The notes under the pieces were generated by a model, which made no database searches, was not told the DNA's origin, and saw only the letters and a program-made list of their open reading frames with translations. Position numbers and translations under genes: made by a program. Below are positions 44,561 through 56,539 of a stretch of 64,000 bases of DNA, piece by piece (the first letter of the stretch is position 1; the number at the start of each line of letters is the position of its first letter). This DNA comes from Anoplolepis gracilipes (taxonomy: Eukaryota; Arthropoda; Insecta; Hymenoptera; Formicidae), in the NCBI RefSeq assembly GCF_047496725.1, contig NC_132970.1, forward strand, positions 9,135,501 to 9,199,500, read 5' to 3'.

Positions 44561-44917
44561 GAATGGATCCGTAAAAACAAGATGGCTGACGTCTTATAAA
44601 CAAATGGAAGTATTTCGGAACCTATTAGGGGTAAGTTTACGAAATTTTTGTTATAAGGTTATCAGGAAATACTGCATAAAATAGATGTTTTAAATTATAT
44701 TTTTGCAGGTGCAAAAACTGCGATCTATTAAATAGTAGAACTTCTAAAGTTGTTTCAAATTATTTGAAATTTTGTGTAAATCTTAGTTTAATAGTAGTAA
44801 AAGTATTAATGGGTATTTGGAATCCTTAAGTCAAAAAATAAAAAATTTTAAAATGGCGACTAAAATGTGGAAAATAGACTAAAAAGCATCCAGTGGACCC
44901 AAGATTTCCCGGGTTGG

Positions 44918-45238
44918 CTATTTCGTCCGGATGGAGATGGATTTTTTGGTCCTGGTAAGGGAACTATCCGCCTTCGAAGACGTCAGAAGCGGCGAGCTCT
45001 TCATAATCTTAATAGGTTCGACGAAAATTGCAAAGTTTATAAGTTGGTATCTAGCGGTAAATTTCAAAAGCGAGTTGTTATAATATTTAGCTTCGTTGAA
45101 TCTCTGCGTCGATAGATAAGAATAATATTCGGTTTCATCGAGTCTTTCTTGCCGTCGTCTAATTATTGATTTTTTGATACGCGAATGAGAGACTCTTTGT
45201 CTTATAAAATAATTTAGTACTCTTATATTATAATTCAT
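44918..45238 (-). CDS. LTR-A basic small ORF (MNYNIRV), 106 codons, open in A3
   Basis: It is co-linear with the 107-codon copy at 29648, with one codon fewer (QLI against QLII) and a few substitutions such as RRRQERLDE. Preservation of the frame in two independent units argues against chance. It lies in the sense direction of A3. Confidence 0.45.
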   Translation of the reverse strand: MNYNIRVLNYFIRQRVSHSRIKKSIIRRRQERLDETEYYSYLSTQRFNEAKYYNNSLLKFTARYQLINFAIFVEPIKIMKSSPLLTSSKADSSLTRTKKSISIRTK

Positions 45239-45552
45239 TTTACAGCAAGAGAGACTTATTAATTTAATTATAGTAAAAGTTAATATTTATTCTTGTAATT
45301 ATTATACATCATCATTATATATTTTCTTTTCGCTTATTAATTACATTTTATATTTGACTTTCTTTTAGCTTCCTCTCTTGTTGTATTACATATTTTTTAT
45401 TGACATTTTATTTTTTTTTATAGCATTTATATGGAAGAGGTTATTTATATAATTCAATTATCATACTTGTTACTATCATTTTGTTACTATCATTTATGAA
45501 TTTATAATTTTCTCTTGGCTCCTTTTACTTTAGCATAGGAGACTGGTTCTTT

Positions 45553-45607
<55 letters not shown>

Positions 45608-47605
45608 TATACGTATATGTATATATATGTGTGTGTATAGTAATGTTTGTCATATTATGCTTCGAAATTATTAGTTCCTGATTAGTTACACTGAGAAAAG
45701 AGTCTTCCATGTAGATTTACATTTTATTATAAGAAAAAAAGGTTGAGGCAGGCCTCAACCCTTTTTAACCCTGTCCAACCTTTTTAATTATAAGTGTGCA
45801 TTCCCCTTGAGGTATGCTCTGCTAAATAATTTTCCTTTATTTTTTCTAATTTTTTTCATTATGACAATTAAAAAAATGCAAAATTTATAATTGATAAAGC
45901 GATTTTTAGTATGATTTGGTATTGACATACTAATCTAATGGTTTTAAAAGTATTATTGTTACGTTCGCATAATTTATTTATTGGATTCTTGCGATTCTGA
46001 TATTATAGTGACATATATTTCTATATATTTTAATAGAGAAATTTTCAACTATTATTTAGAGAGTCAAATGGTAAAGAAGTCTGATGGTTGTAATTACATT
46101 CTTTACTGATAAGGGTCAGTATTATTTTGTTAACAATATGTAGGCAAGCAATATCCAATTTAATAGCTATATAATATTTTGCTCGATTAAATATTTTGTT
46201 AAGCTGAATTTGAGATATATATGTATATCTCATACCTTGTGTTCATATTTCTAGCGGTAAGTTTATATTTTGAAAAATTCAATTTGAAATTTTTGGCGGG
46301 ACGTCACATCAGTCGATCATGCGGACGATGTCAATCGAAATTCAGCAGTCGTATTAAACCATCGCAATAAGAAAGTCGTCTCCGAGTCTTTATTCACTGC
46401 GTCCTAAAATCAATTTTAACTTAGTTCGTCAGCTACTTTGTGTCGTCAAAGTAGATCTTTAATAATACGTTATTTTCTCGTCTTCGCGACTCGTCTTATA
46501 TTATAATTTAGAGCTCCGACTTACTCTACATTAGAATTACTACTTTATTGTTAATTAATTTCCAATTTCTTTCCAATTTCTACAGTGCGGTTGTACCTTT
46601 TACATTCGAATTGTGACCAACATTTATAATCATTACTTGCAATCAGTGAAGCACATTTCAAAAGGTATACGCACATTAAGAAATCCATATAAGTTAATAT
46701 ATTTAATAATATTAATAAGCTGATTTTATATATCAACATATAAATCTACATGGAAGACTTTCTCTTAGTATAATTGATGAAAAAGTAATATTCTAAAAAG
46801 ATAACGCACGACAAGTATTATACTTATAGTCTATATATATATATTTAAAGGAGAGCTAGTCTTCTATGCTAAAGTGAAACCATAAGGAATCACGATAGAA
46901 AGGAATTATAAATTAAAAATAACAGTATTAAAATTGCATTAATTAAATCTTCCATATGGATACTATAATAAAAGCAGATATGTCAATATAAAATATGTGA
47001 TACAACAAGAGAGAAAATTAAAGGAAACTTAAATATAAAAGCATAAATTAATAAGTGAAAAGAAAAGAAATATTAATGATGAGACATAATAACTTTGAGA
47101 ACGAATAATAACTCTTGCTATAGTTAAATTAATAAGTCTCTCTTGCTGTAAAAAGAATTATAATATAAGATTGCGAAATTATTATAATACAAAGAGCCTT
47201 TCATTCGCATGATGACACAATAGGCGACGGCGAGAAAGACTTAGTGAAATCAAATATTATTCTTATCTATTGACACAGAGACTCAGCGAGACTAAATATT
47301 ATGTCAACAAAGAGAACAGTGAAATCGAATATTATGCCTATCTCTCGACGCAGCGACTCGACGAAACTAAATATTATAACAACGTGCCTTTTGATATTCA
47401 CCGCTGAATATCAACTTAAGATTAAGAAGAGCTCACCGCTTCTGACGTCTTCGAAGGCGGAGAGTTCCCTCACCAAGAGCAAGAATCCATCTCCACCGGA
47501 TGAGTAAGCCAACCCGGGAAGTCTTGGATCCACCGGACGCCTAGAGGGAGGTGACCCGAAAGTGGGGACGGAGCGCAGAACGTCAGTCGAGCTTGCGGAC
47601 GGAGT

Positions 47606-47820
47606 CAGTCGCTCCCCATCATTCAAACTAAAAAGTCGTTCACCACCAGTCATCTAAAAAAAGTCGCTCCCCATCATTCAAACTAAAAAGTCGTTCACCA
47701 CCAGTCATCTAAAAAAAGTCGCTCCTTATCATTCAAACTAAAAAGTCGTTCACCACCAGTCATCTAAAAAAAATCGCTCCCTATCATTCAAACTAAAAAG
47801 TCATTTTCCAAACTTCATCT
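47606..47820 (+). repeat. Tandem repeat, four units of about 56 bp
   Basis: Units contain gtcgctccccatcattcaaa followed by ctaaaaagtcgttcaccacc and agtcatct with a short A run. The first units are nearly identical, the last is diverged. It is present only in A4. Confidence 0.9.
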
Positions 47821-48472
47821 TAAAAAGTCACTTCAACATCTCTCCGAAACGTTAGTCTGAAGTCGTGAAAAGTCATTTCTGTGTCTTTATACATTCACTG
47901 CGTCCTAAAATCAATTTTAACTTAATCTTCGTCAGCTACTTTGTGTCGTCAAGGTAGATCTTTAATAATACTTTACTTTCTCGTCTTCGCGACTCGTCTT
48001 ATATTATAATTTAGAGCTTCGACTCACTCTACATTATAATTTAGAATTACTACTTTATTGTTAATTAATTTCCAATTTCTGATACAGTGCGGTTGTACAT
48101 TTACATTCGAATTGTGACCAACATTTATAATCATTACTTGCAATCTCTGTAAAATCTTCAAGCTTTTAAAATACATAGTCGCTTATTTCAAAATATTCAC
48201 AAGTTAATTATTTTAATACAGTGTTCCTTCACCTCCAACCAGTATTTATTATAATTAATTTAATATCGATTAAATATTTAACGTACGTCTGGATCTTGAG
48301 CGTTAGCGAGACCCGTGCCTGGGATAGAGCAGAGTGACGTGCCCCTCGTGTTAGTTCGAGCAGAGCTGAGACTTAGTCGATAAGCTGCTTGAATGTCGCT
48401 TGATCCAGATTGTCAAACTGAAATGAATAACTTTTTAAATTAGAATAAAATTTTGGTTTTAATTTATAGTAA

Positions 48473-48820
48473 ATGCCTGGTTCTCGTCGCGCCGGTAAAC
48501 GACAACTACGTGCCGCTTTACGCCGACAGAGACAAATTTCGAACAGTGATAACGGTCTCAGCCAAGTAGAAAAAGACAATTCAATCAACGTACCGGACAA
48601 TCAAAGAATTGTCGTAGAACTTTTCGATCAGCTTCCTGCATCTGACTCAGTTGAAGCTCCCATCTAGCGAAGAACCTTCGAATTTATTGGCTGGCCCGGA
48701 CCTTTGGTTGAAATCAAGCTGCATCCTGCTTCAACCTCTACCACTGACATCCCTGAGGGAGATCCACGACGTTCAGATTACGAGGAAAAGGCCCAGGAAA
48801 ATCAGCAAAACTAGAGACAT
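48473..48820 (+). pseudogene. LTR-A Arg-rich small ORF, copy in A4 (truncated at codon 64)
   Basis: It starts MPGSRRAGKRQLRAALRRQR and stops at TAG (48665) after EAPI, where the 118-codon copy continues PISRRTFEF. Two internal deletions relative to 56540-56896 are multiples of three. A consensus splice donor, aaag|gtaagt, lies at about 48828, just after the expected C-terminus, hinting that the ORF was an exon. Confidence 0.5.
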
Positions 48821-49156
48821 TAATAAAGGTAAGTCACTATTTTAAACACACACACACACACAAGAGTATATGATCAACCAAGAAGAATACTACTATTTTA
48901 AATAAAAAAAAAAAGAAAAACGTACTTATATTCAAACAAAATATAATAAAAAAGAAAAATATTCCGAATTGAACTACTATTTATAACACATCGTGTTTGA
49001 CATTTATATGACATCTTATTACTCTAACAATTTCAATTTTGCATAACAATTATAATTACAATCTAGACATATGCTTTTACGACTAATGCAATAAACTGTT
49101 CTACCTTCAAGCTCCGAAATAAAAATCTTTTATACAGTTAACTAGACATACATACA

Positions 49157-49193
<37 letters not shown>

Positions 49194-50330
49194 ACTCTTT
49201 TAAATAACTCACAGTTTAGACAATTGACTCTTAAAATTACAAATTGACTCACATTTTGATACCACTCTTAAGAATTATAAAGTTAAAATACTATATCAAG
49301 AAATTTGCAAATTTAGAATGAAATAAAATAATCGATCTATCAATGTAAGAGAATTAACTACTTGTTACACTTAATTTAATAATAATAATAATGGAGCATC
49401 CCTTGTTTAATTTCTTCTTCCTATTTTCCATCGAAGACAGTGATTTTGACTACAATAAATTATATCACTGGCCTCCACCACACCATATTCCAGTGTTCTT
49501 TATATGACACCTCACCACACAGTGTTGAACCTGCAAAGAACTATACTCTTGTTAACATATACATATATCAACATAAGAGCAATAACAATTTTAATAATCT
49601 TTTCTTACTACATGAATAGATGCATCAACAATAAAACTTATAAAAAATAAAAATATTACAACAGTTGACTTTCTTTTAAGGAAAAAAATATCTACATTCA
49701 ATATAAATTCAAACCATCTAAATTTCACGATTTAACCTTGTTCTTCATATTAAAGCAGTCGTTAATTAATGAAAAATCTGCTCTTACATTATATAAGTCA
49801 TAGATTAAAACCTTCAAAATCAGTATATATTTGAAATTACTCCGACGGTGAATTCTACTATACAACAACAGTAAGTACTTAATCCCTCATAATTACTATC
49901 ACGAACCACCATAATCCTTATCCCAATATAATTGAAAATTTGTCAAGTTAATCACAATCTATTTATAATTTCAAACTGAACTTTTCTAATCATAATTATT
50001 ATTCCAACTTAAAATCGAATAAATTCAGAACTATTACAGATATAATTTTAGAATTTTATTTCATCTTTAATTGACTCGAGTGTCATTGTGCGTCACGTTC
50101 ATTGCATACACGATAATTGTCATGGTGTCATGGAGTTCCTAGAACTTCCTCAGCCTCTCGTTAGTGCCGAGTGAATTGTATATTCTGACCACCAGACTAT
50201 ATCAAGTGTACAATAACGGGATTCAACGCATTTGCTTAACATTCTTAATCATTTTCAAATACATATGTCATAAATTTAATCGCTTTATTTTCAACTTTCT
50301 TAATTTTTCTTGTCAAATAAAATAAAATAA

Positions 50331-50510
50331 ATGAGGCCTCAGACAACTGTTTCTGAATTTCAACAAAATCCTTTCATTGACCCTGAAGTCATATTAGAAA
50401 CTTTAATCCAATTTATAGAAGAAAATAAAGAAAATATTACTTACAATTTAGACAATATCATAAAAGAGTTTTTAAATCAAGCCTCTATTATCATTATTCC
50501 AGATCAGTAA
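50331..50510 (+). CDS. LTR-A 59-codon ORF, copy in A4 (open)
   Basis: The frame runs MRPQTTVSEFQQNPFIDPEV to ASIIIIPDQ. It lies 164 bp before the LTR end and the gypsy internal region. Frame and length match the A3 and A6 copies exactly. Confidence 0.5.
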   Translation: MRPQTTVSEFQQNPFIDPEVILETLIQFIEENKENITYNLDNIIKEFLNQASIIIIPDQ

Positions 50511-50674
50511 AAAAATCCCCTGATTTATTATTAGTTCCTAGTACACATTGATCCTGCTTTCAGCGGAGCCCTGGGTATAGCCGATTTAAACAGATTACTC
50601 AAAAAACCTAAATAGAGAGCAACCCTGTTATTGACACCTAGGTAGACGATAACAGTGTGTCACAGCACGTGACA

Positions 50675-50899
50675 CTAGAAACCCAACCTTTAAAATCTTA
50701 CCTTTTAAGAAAACTCATTCTCTTCCTCCAGACCCTGATTCCAATTCTGATGAATCTTTATTCTCAGCCCGTCAACCTCTGATTCAAACCAATGTAGAAA
50801 TTAACCTCCATAATCCTTCACCTGTGACCGAAGAGGAAATAAACGAAGATACCTCCTTGTTAACACATGTAGATACACCTGTAACCCCTAACTGTTGAA
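50675..50899 (+). pseudogene. Gag-like fragment at the start of gypsy-2
   Basis: Directly after the LTR end the frame reads PPDPDSNSDESLFSARQPLI and then an acidic stretch ending VTPNC at a TGA. No obvious tRNA primer-binding site (TGG...) is visible at the LTR border, which is odd for a gypsy element. Most of gag is deleted. Confidence 0.45.
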
Positions 50900-52501
50900 G
50901 AATATAATAGTGACGAAAACGAAAGTATAATTAGTAATGAAGACCTGGAAACAAGTAGCGAAGAAAGTGATGATGAATTAATATCCGCTGACAATGTACC
51001 CTACGTGGAAGTACCTACCAAGCATAAAGTCAAAGCCCGAATAAGCCGAGATAGATTGCTAAAACATAATGATAACTATATAATTTTTATAACATTAAAA
51101 GGTGAACCTTTCGATAACGGAGCAAAAGAACTACAGGAAGCCAACCTTTTACCCGTGTATAAGGATATAACTTATGAAAAAGCAAAAATAAATACAATAC
51201 GTTCAAAAACTCTAATATCATTACCCCTAAAACTTAACCACCGCACTTTAATAGAACCGGATAATATAAAAAACTATATCAAATCATTGCTGGATGTCGT
51301 ACAAGAATTGCAATTAGAATCCATTTCAATAAAGAAAACTAATTTTTTTGACAATGTCCCATTGGCTTATGTAGAATCACAATTAATCAAACATATGAAT
51401 GACATAAATATTTGCATAACTATATGTAAAGATATTATTCAAACGCCAAATATAGAGGAAAGATCTTTCCTTATCCGTGAATATCGTGACTCAGCAATTG
51501 GCGGCCACAAAGGAATAACTAAAACTTATAACAGATTAAGATCTTATTATTATTGGAATACGATGAAAAAAGACATTCAAAATTTTATTCGAAATTGTCG
51601 GACTTGTCAATTAAAAAAATTAACAAGAATAAAAACAAAACAACCAATGATAATAACCGACACTCCTGGACCAGCTTTCGACAAAATATTAATGGACATT
51701 GTAGGTCCATTACCCATATCTGATAATGGAAATATTTACATACTCACGATACAAGATTTATTAACAAAATATTCAGTCGCGGTGCCTTTAAAAGAAGCCA
51801 CGTCATTAACCATAGCCGACGCCTTTACGAAAAATTTTATTTGCATTTATGGAGCTCCCCAAGCCATTCTAACCGATCAAGGATCCAATTTCCTAACCGC
51901 CTTGATGAAGAACTTAGCAAAAAAATTCAGAATTAAACAATATCGCACAACTGCTTATCACCCACAGTCTAATGGATCGATAGAAAAATCTCATCACGTT
52001 TTAAGGGAATATTTAAAAACACAAATTAATAAAGACTTAAACTGGGATGATCATATCGCTTTAGCCATGTTTTCATATAATACAAGTATACACGAAAGCA
52101 CAAAATTTTCCCCTTTTGAACTAATTTTCGGAAAAATAGCGCGATTACCTTCGTCTAATACTATTATAGAAGAAAATATAGATCCTACATACACTGAATA
52201 TTTAACAAACCTATTCGATTGCGTGACACGTAAGAAGAAACACAACAAAACTTAATTAATGCAATCTAAAACCAAAAGCAAATATTATTATGACAAACGT
52301 ACTCATGTACGAGAATTTAAACAAGAAGATTATGTATTTTTATTAAAAGAACCAAATAAAGGTAAATTCTCAGACCAGTATATTGGACCTTTTGAAATAC
52401 TTGAAATACTACCGAAAAACAATATTAAAATTTCATTCAAAAATACTACAAAAATTGTCCACACGGACAAATTGAAAATCGCTCATATAGAGCCAGGATG
52501 A
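50900..52501 (+). pseudogene. Gypsy-2 pol remnant: integrase, nearly intact
   Basis: An acidic linker (EDLETSSEESDDE) leads to the integrase zinc domain (HKGITKTYNRL with NCRTCQLKK), the DDE core (MDIVGPLP, LTDQGSNF, ending in HPQSNGSIEKSHH) and the C-terminal GPY/F module (YIGPFEILEIL). One TAA at 52253 separates core and GPY/F module, which stay in one frame. Protease, reverse transcriptase and RNase H are missing. Integrase after pol fits the Ty3/gypsy order. Confidence 0.88.
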
Positions 52502-52531
52502 AATACATTAAGTCTAAATTTTTGGTTTCAG

Positions 52532-52888
52532 ATGTGTTGGCATCGCCAACGACCAACAATAAATCCCATATACAAATCGTCACCTACTTTCTCACAAGTA
52601 CAACAGCGATTAGACATTACATGGTGCGTTAGAGCTATCGGATTTTTCCATATCAAACGTGGAAATCTGATTTGTACAGAATGCTACCACTTTTTACCTT
52701 CTGAATATTATAGATGGTTTTATAAATATTTTAAATGCCATTATCTTATAATCACAAGTTATTATGAGCCAATAATATGCAAAATATGTAAGGTACCTTT
52801 AGTCACATTAAGATCATTAAGAGAATGCCCTCTATGTCATGATACATATTTTTCTTACTTAACAAATTTAAAAGAAGATGAAGAATAA
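52532..52888 (+). CDS. Cys-rich accessory ORF a of gypsy-2 (118 codons)
   Basis: Immediately downstream of integrase in the env position. It has paired CxxC motifs (LICTECYHFL, then IICKICKVPL, then CPLCHDTY) spaced like a double zinc ribbon, with a Tyr/Phe-rich linker (YYRWFYKYF). No signal peptide or membrane segment is visible, so it is not an envelope protein. It aligns along its length with the ORF at 53423. Confidence 0.5.
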   Translation: MCWHRQRPTINPIYKSSPTFSQVQQRLDITWCVRAIGFFHIKRGNLICTECYHFLPSEYYRWFYKYFKCHYLIITSYYEPIICKICKVPLVTLRSLRECPLCHDTYFSYLTNLKEDEE

Positions 52889-52990
52889 ACTGATACAGAA
52901 GAATCTGTGTTAGTTCGTATACATGGATACTTTGAATAAATAAAAACCGGTCAATTTCCCTTTCTACACTACCCTTTTTCTCTTTATAGA

Positions 52991-53176
52991 ATGAACTCGC
53001 AAGGCCAATCTACACAATTCAGCTACAATTCAGCACAGCATTACAGTTTAATACCAACCTATTCTCATTACTATCAATCACACGATGCACTAAATCCCTT
53101 GGGTACCGACACATAGCCTTAGGATTCGCATACCCAATGTTATAGCCTTTTCCAACCGCAATATCAAAGTCAATAC
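52991..53176 (+). pseudogene. Gln/Tyr/Ser-rich low-complexity ORF
   Basis: From ATG at about 52993 the frame reads MNSQGQSTQFSYNSAQHYSL and stays Gln/Tyr/Ser-rich to QYQSQYK, with stops after LGTDT. Composition is prion-like. It sits between Cys-rich ORFs a and b. Confidence 0.35.
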
Positions 53177-53185
53177 AAATGAGTA

Positions 53186-53398
53186 GTGTCACACCACATG
53201 ATTTCTAGTGAACGGTTTCGCGAAATCATTTGTGCACGTTGTAACGTCAATATCACAATAACCAGACTTATGTATCAATGCGATAAGTACCTTCTGAAAT
53301 ATTTAGAATTTTTGTTAAACTGCGATGAGAGACACATCGACCTTAACACTATCCCTAATCCACTCATATTACACGTGAGCGGTTCTCGATACTATTAG
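53186..53398 (+). pseudogene. Cys-rich accessory ORF b of gypsy-2 (partial paralogue)
   Basis: The 70-codon frame has EIICARCNVNITITRLMYQC, aligning with the second half of ORF a, but the second CxxC has lost one Cys (QCDKY) and the first half is absent. Probably a decayed third copy. Confidence 0.4.
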
Positions 53399-53422
53399 TA
53401 CCCTAATAAAAGAATATAAGAT

Positions 53423-53815
53423 GTGTTACTCGTCACAGAACTCCTCAACCCCTTCACAATCACTCGTCCTGCAGAAACGCTTCAAAGACTATATATAGTA
53501 CAATGTATTAAAACACGCTTTTATAAAAAAATAGATAATATGCATGTCATTTTATGCCCTAGATGCTACGATACATTGCTTTTGGAATCCGTAAAAACTT
53601 ACTACGAAGAATTCAAGAAACACCATTGTGTAGACGGCACAAGATTTAATAGAAGTAAATGCTACATTTGTGAAAATTACCTAGAAACAATTCGACCTAT
53701 AGTTCATTGCAATCCATGTGCCAATCGATATCTTGAATTCATCATCGAAATAGAACAACAACACCAGAATATTTATGATAATGAAGAAAGACCCTGTAAT
53801 ACTAATAATAAATAA
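53423..53815 (+). CDS. Cys-rich accessory ORF c of gypsy-2 (130 codons)
   Basis: A paralogue of ORF a: VILCPRCYDTL, a Tyr/Lys-rich linker (YYEEFKKHHC), KCYICENYLETIRP and HCNPCANRYLEF. The three ORFs share one reading frame relative to the window, as expected from tandem duplication. The acidic Gln-rich tail ends NTNNK. Likely zinc-binding; role unknown. Confidence 0.5.
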   Translation: MLLVTELLNPFTITRPAETLQRLYIVQCIKTRFYKKIDNMHVILCPRCYDTLLLESVKTYYEEFKKHHCVDGTRFNRSKCYICENYLETIRPIVHCNPCANRYLEFIIEIEQQHQNIYDNEERPCNTNNK

Positions 53816-54078
53816 TGATTAAAAATAAAATATAAAATAAATTAATATATAAAGAATATATACTATACAATAAGAATAATAATTATAAGATTACAATTAT
53901 AAATTATAACATAATAAGTTTTATCATCCTATTAATAGAGCATACTTAGACATATACATATACTTTAATATAAATATATATACAAGTATTTTTCTTTCAG
54001 TGAATGAATCCACTCTTAAAAGAAATCGCTGACTTGATCATTCAACTCTTGTCAATAGATATATTTAAATATATCCAT
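53816..54078. other. AT-rich spacer between gypsy-2 ORFs and LTR A5
   Basis: About 260 bp with no ORF. A splice-acceptor-like tttttctttcag lies at about 53990-54000, followed by a short open stretch. A5 begins at 54079 after atatccat. Confidence 0.5.
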
Positions 54079-56539
54079 TGTCACGTGCTGTGACCCACTG
54101 TTATCGTCTAGTGAGTATTAGGTATTATCATAACTTGTTAATAAGGAATTTGATAATTCTTATAATTAATTTATTTAATTAACTATTATAGGGAGTGATT
54201 TGGAGAATCGAGATTGGGGACTGATTATCGTCGGTTTGAGTCTATTACAATGGAATTGGTCCGGTCTTCTTAGGATGGACCAGTAAAAACAAGATGGCTG
54301 ACGTCTTATAAACAAATGGAAGTATTTCGGAACCTATTAGGGATAAGTTTACGAAATTTTGCCTATAAGTTCGTCAGGAGATATTGCATAAAATAGACGT
54401 TTCAAATTATATTTTTGTAGGTGCAAAACTGTGATCTATTGAATAGTAGAATTCTAAAGTTGTCTCAATTTAGTTGAAATTTTGTATAAATCTTAGTTTA
54501 ATAGTAGTAAGGGTATTTAAAGGTCTTTGGAATCCTTAAAGTCAAAAAATAAAAAATTTAAAAATGGCGGCTAAAATGTGTAAAATAGACTAAAAAAGCA
54601 TGTCCTCAAAGTTTCGGGCAATTTAGAAATTTTTTATTTATTTTGCAACAAATTTTGTTTTTTTTATTGTTATTATAAAATACTATTGTTAATTGATCAT
54701 AAGGAAAAAATTTAATGGAAATTATTAATTTACAAGTAGAATAGAATAAATGAGAAAAATTTCTAATATCGTATCCCCGATAAATCTTAAGTTGTTCAAT
54801 TATATAAGTAATTTGTTAATTAACTTATGTTAGAAAAATAATATTTATAATTATACAGGAGTTTAATTATAATGACTTAACTAAATTTTATATGGAAAAG
54901 ATAAATTGTTCGTAAATTTTTATAAATTTAAATCTAAAAGGTCGTTTTCAATAAGTTAATATATGTGTTAATGAGTATACACAGAATTTTAATATTTATG
55001 TTCTAGTTCTTCAGGTCGTAATCAATTGATGGACAAAATTTGGTCTCTTAATGCAAAATGGTATAAGAGTGATAACTCTAGGAAGTTATATAGTTTATGG
55101 CTTAAGAAGGAACATATGTTCTAAGACGTGTCGAAAGTATTTATTATTTTAACAAAGAAATCGGTGGTTATTTATGGATCTTCGGATAAGGGGGTAAGGT
55201 ATGTGATTAATAGTTTCGTATGGAATATAAATTTCGTTGTTTAAACAATTATTGTTGCATGTACTAACGAATTATATGAGAATGGGTTAACTATATTAAT
55301 TGTTATTAATAAGAATTTATTATAATATTTTTTTTTATAATTGATAAAATTGATATTTTATTTAGTAAGATTTGCAACTAATAAGAAAATGATAATTTTA
55401 TAAAATTTATGTATGTATGGGCATGTTCGTGATTGAGTCTGGTGGGAAAAGGAAGAATATTACTAGATAGAACATAAATATGAAAGGATAATGAATTTTG
55501 ATGATCACTCTGTTAATTTATTGTTCTGGAAGAAGATAAAATTGACTTAATATGAGTTGTTGATTAAATTGATGTAAATTAATTTAGAAGTTTTGGACAA
55601 GTTATATCTGTATAGTAAAGAATATAAGGGAATCAATTATTTTATTTGTATGAGAGATTTTATGGTTCATGAATACTTTGAATTAATTTCTTATTCTATA
55701 ATAAAGCAATTATTATTATTAATATTATTATTATTCTTATGATTAAGTATATATGTACTAAATAAAATATATGTCCTTGCAGATTTGATATTAAGTGGGA
55801 AGGTGTCATACAAAATAAATAAATTCACATTGGAATATGGTTCATTGGAGGCCGGCGATATTATTTATTTTAAAAATCACCGTCTCCGATGGAAAAGGGA
55901 AAAATGGGTAGTATAAGAAGGATGCTCCTTATTTATTCATATCGTTATTTATTAAGATAAGTATCATGAATCTTCCTTTTTATTATATTTTATTTGTTTA
56001 TTTCTTTATTATAATTAGAAAAATCAATAATTAATAATTTAATATTAATTTTATTGATAAGAATAAAATTTATTGTTTCATAAGTACTTATACGTATGTC
56101 TTAAAAATTTGAATAACATTTTATTTATCTTAAAGGTCTTATATGAAATTATTATTATCGTTAATAATTTTTTTATAATATATATATATTTTTTCTTTAT
56201 TTTTGGGTTATATATATATATATATATATAGAGGAGCTAAGGGTGGAACAGTTTATTATATGAGCAGTAGTATAAATGTATTTGTTGTAAAAGTATTACT
56301 ATTATTATGTTTTATTTATTATATATTTTTTTTATATATATTTAACAAAATTTTACGTGTTTTATATTCGAAAATAATACTATAAAATTATATTGATAAT
56401 ACTTTAATATAGTGAAAGCAGTTGGTTATATTATTTGAGTGATATTCAATTTTGAATATGATAAATCAATAATAAGGATGTATATAATGTGGTGTGTGCG
56501 TGTGTGTTTGAAATTATGACTTTACTTTTATTAATGCTT

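Larger units (their letters stand above)
30777..44562 (+). mobile_element. NLTR-1: R1-clade non-LTR retrotransposon (interrupted, inactive)
   Basis: It starts at an HDV-like ribozyme fold, has a long 5' leader (30777-32130 and 37822-39320, split by LTR B2), a broken ORF1 with CCHC knuckles, a broken ORF2 with endonuclease and reverse transcriptase, and a 21-A tail (44540-44560). Perfect 12-bp target duplications flank it. ORF1 up to about 41100 is A-rich, unlike the GC-rich leader and ORF2, suggesting a chimera. Confidence 0.9.
30050..46308 (-). mobile_element. Giant LTR-like unit, family A, copy A3 (host of NLTR-1)
   Basis: It spans TGTCACGTGCAGTGACC (30050) to GGGACGTCACA (46308), the minus orientation of family A. 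Flanks tcaa and tcag are a mutated 4-bp duplication; the uninterrupted target is seen in A2 near 17555. NLTR-1 fills 30777-44562. About 3 kb of the unit is deleted at about 44888, joined at a shared gcat. A3 is therefore an insertion of one family A unit inside another (A4). Confidence 0.8.
46309..50674 (+). mobile_element. Giant LTR-like unit A4, right part, abutting gypsy internal region
   Basis: It continues A4 from 30049 and ends CACAGCACGTGACA at 50674. Gag-like coding sequence begins immediately afterwards, so this copy has the position of a genuine 5' LTR. It contains a four-copy 56-bp repeat, the Arg-rich ORF and the open 59-codon ORF. Confidence 0.7.
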
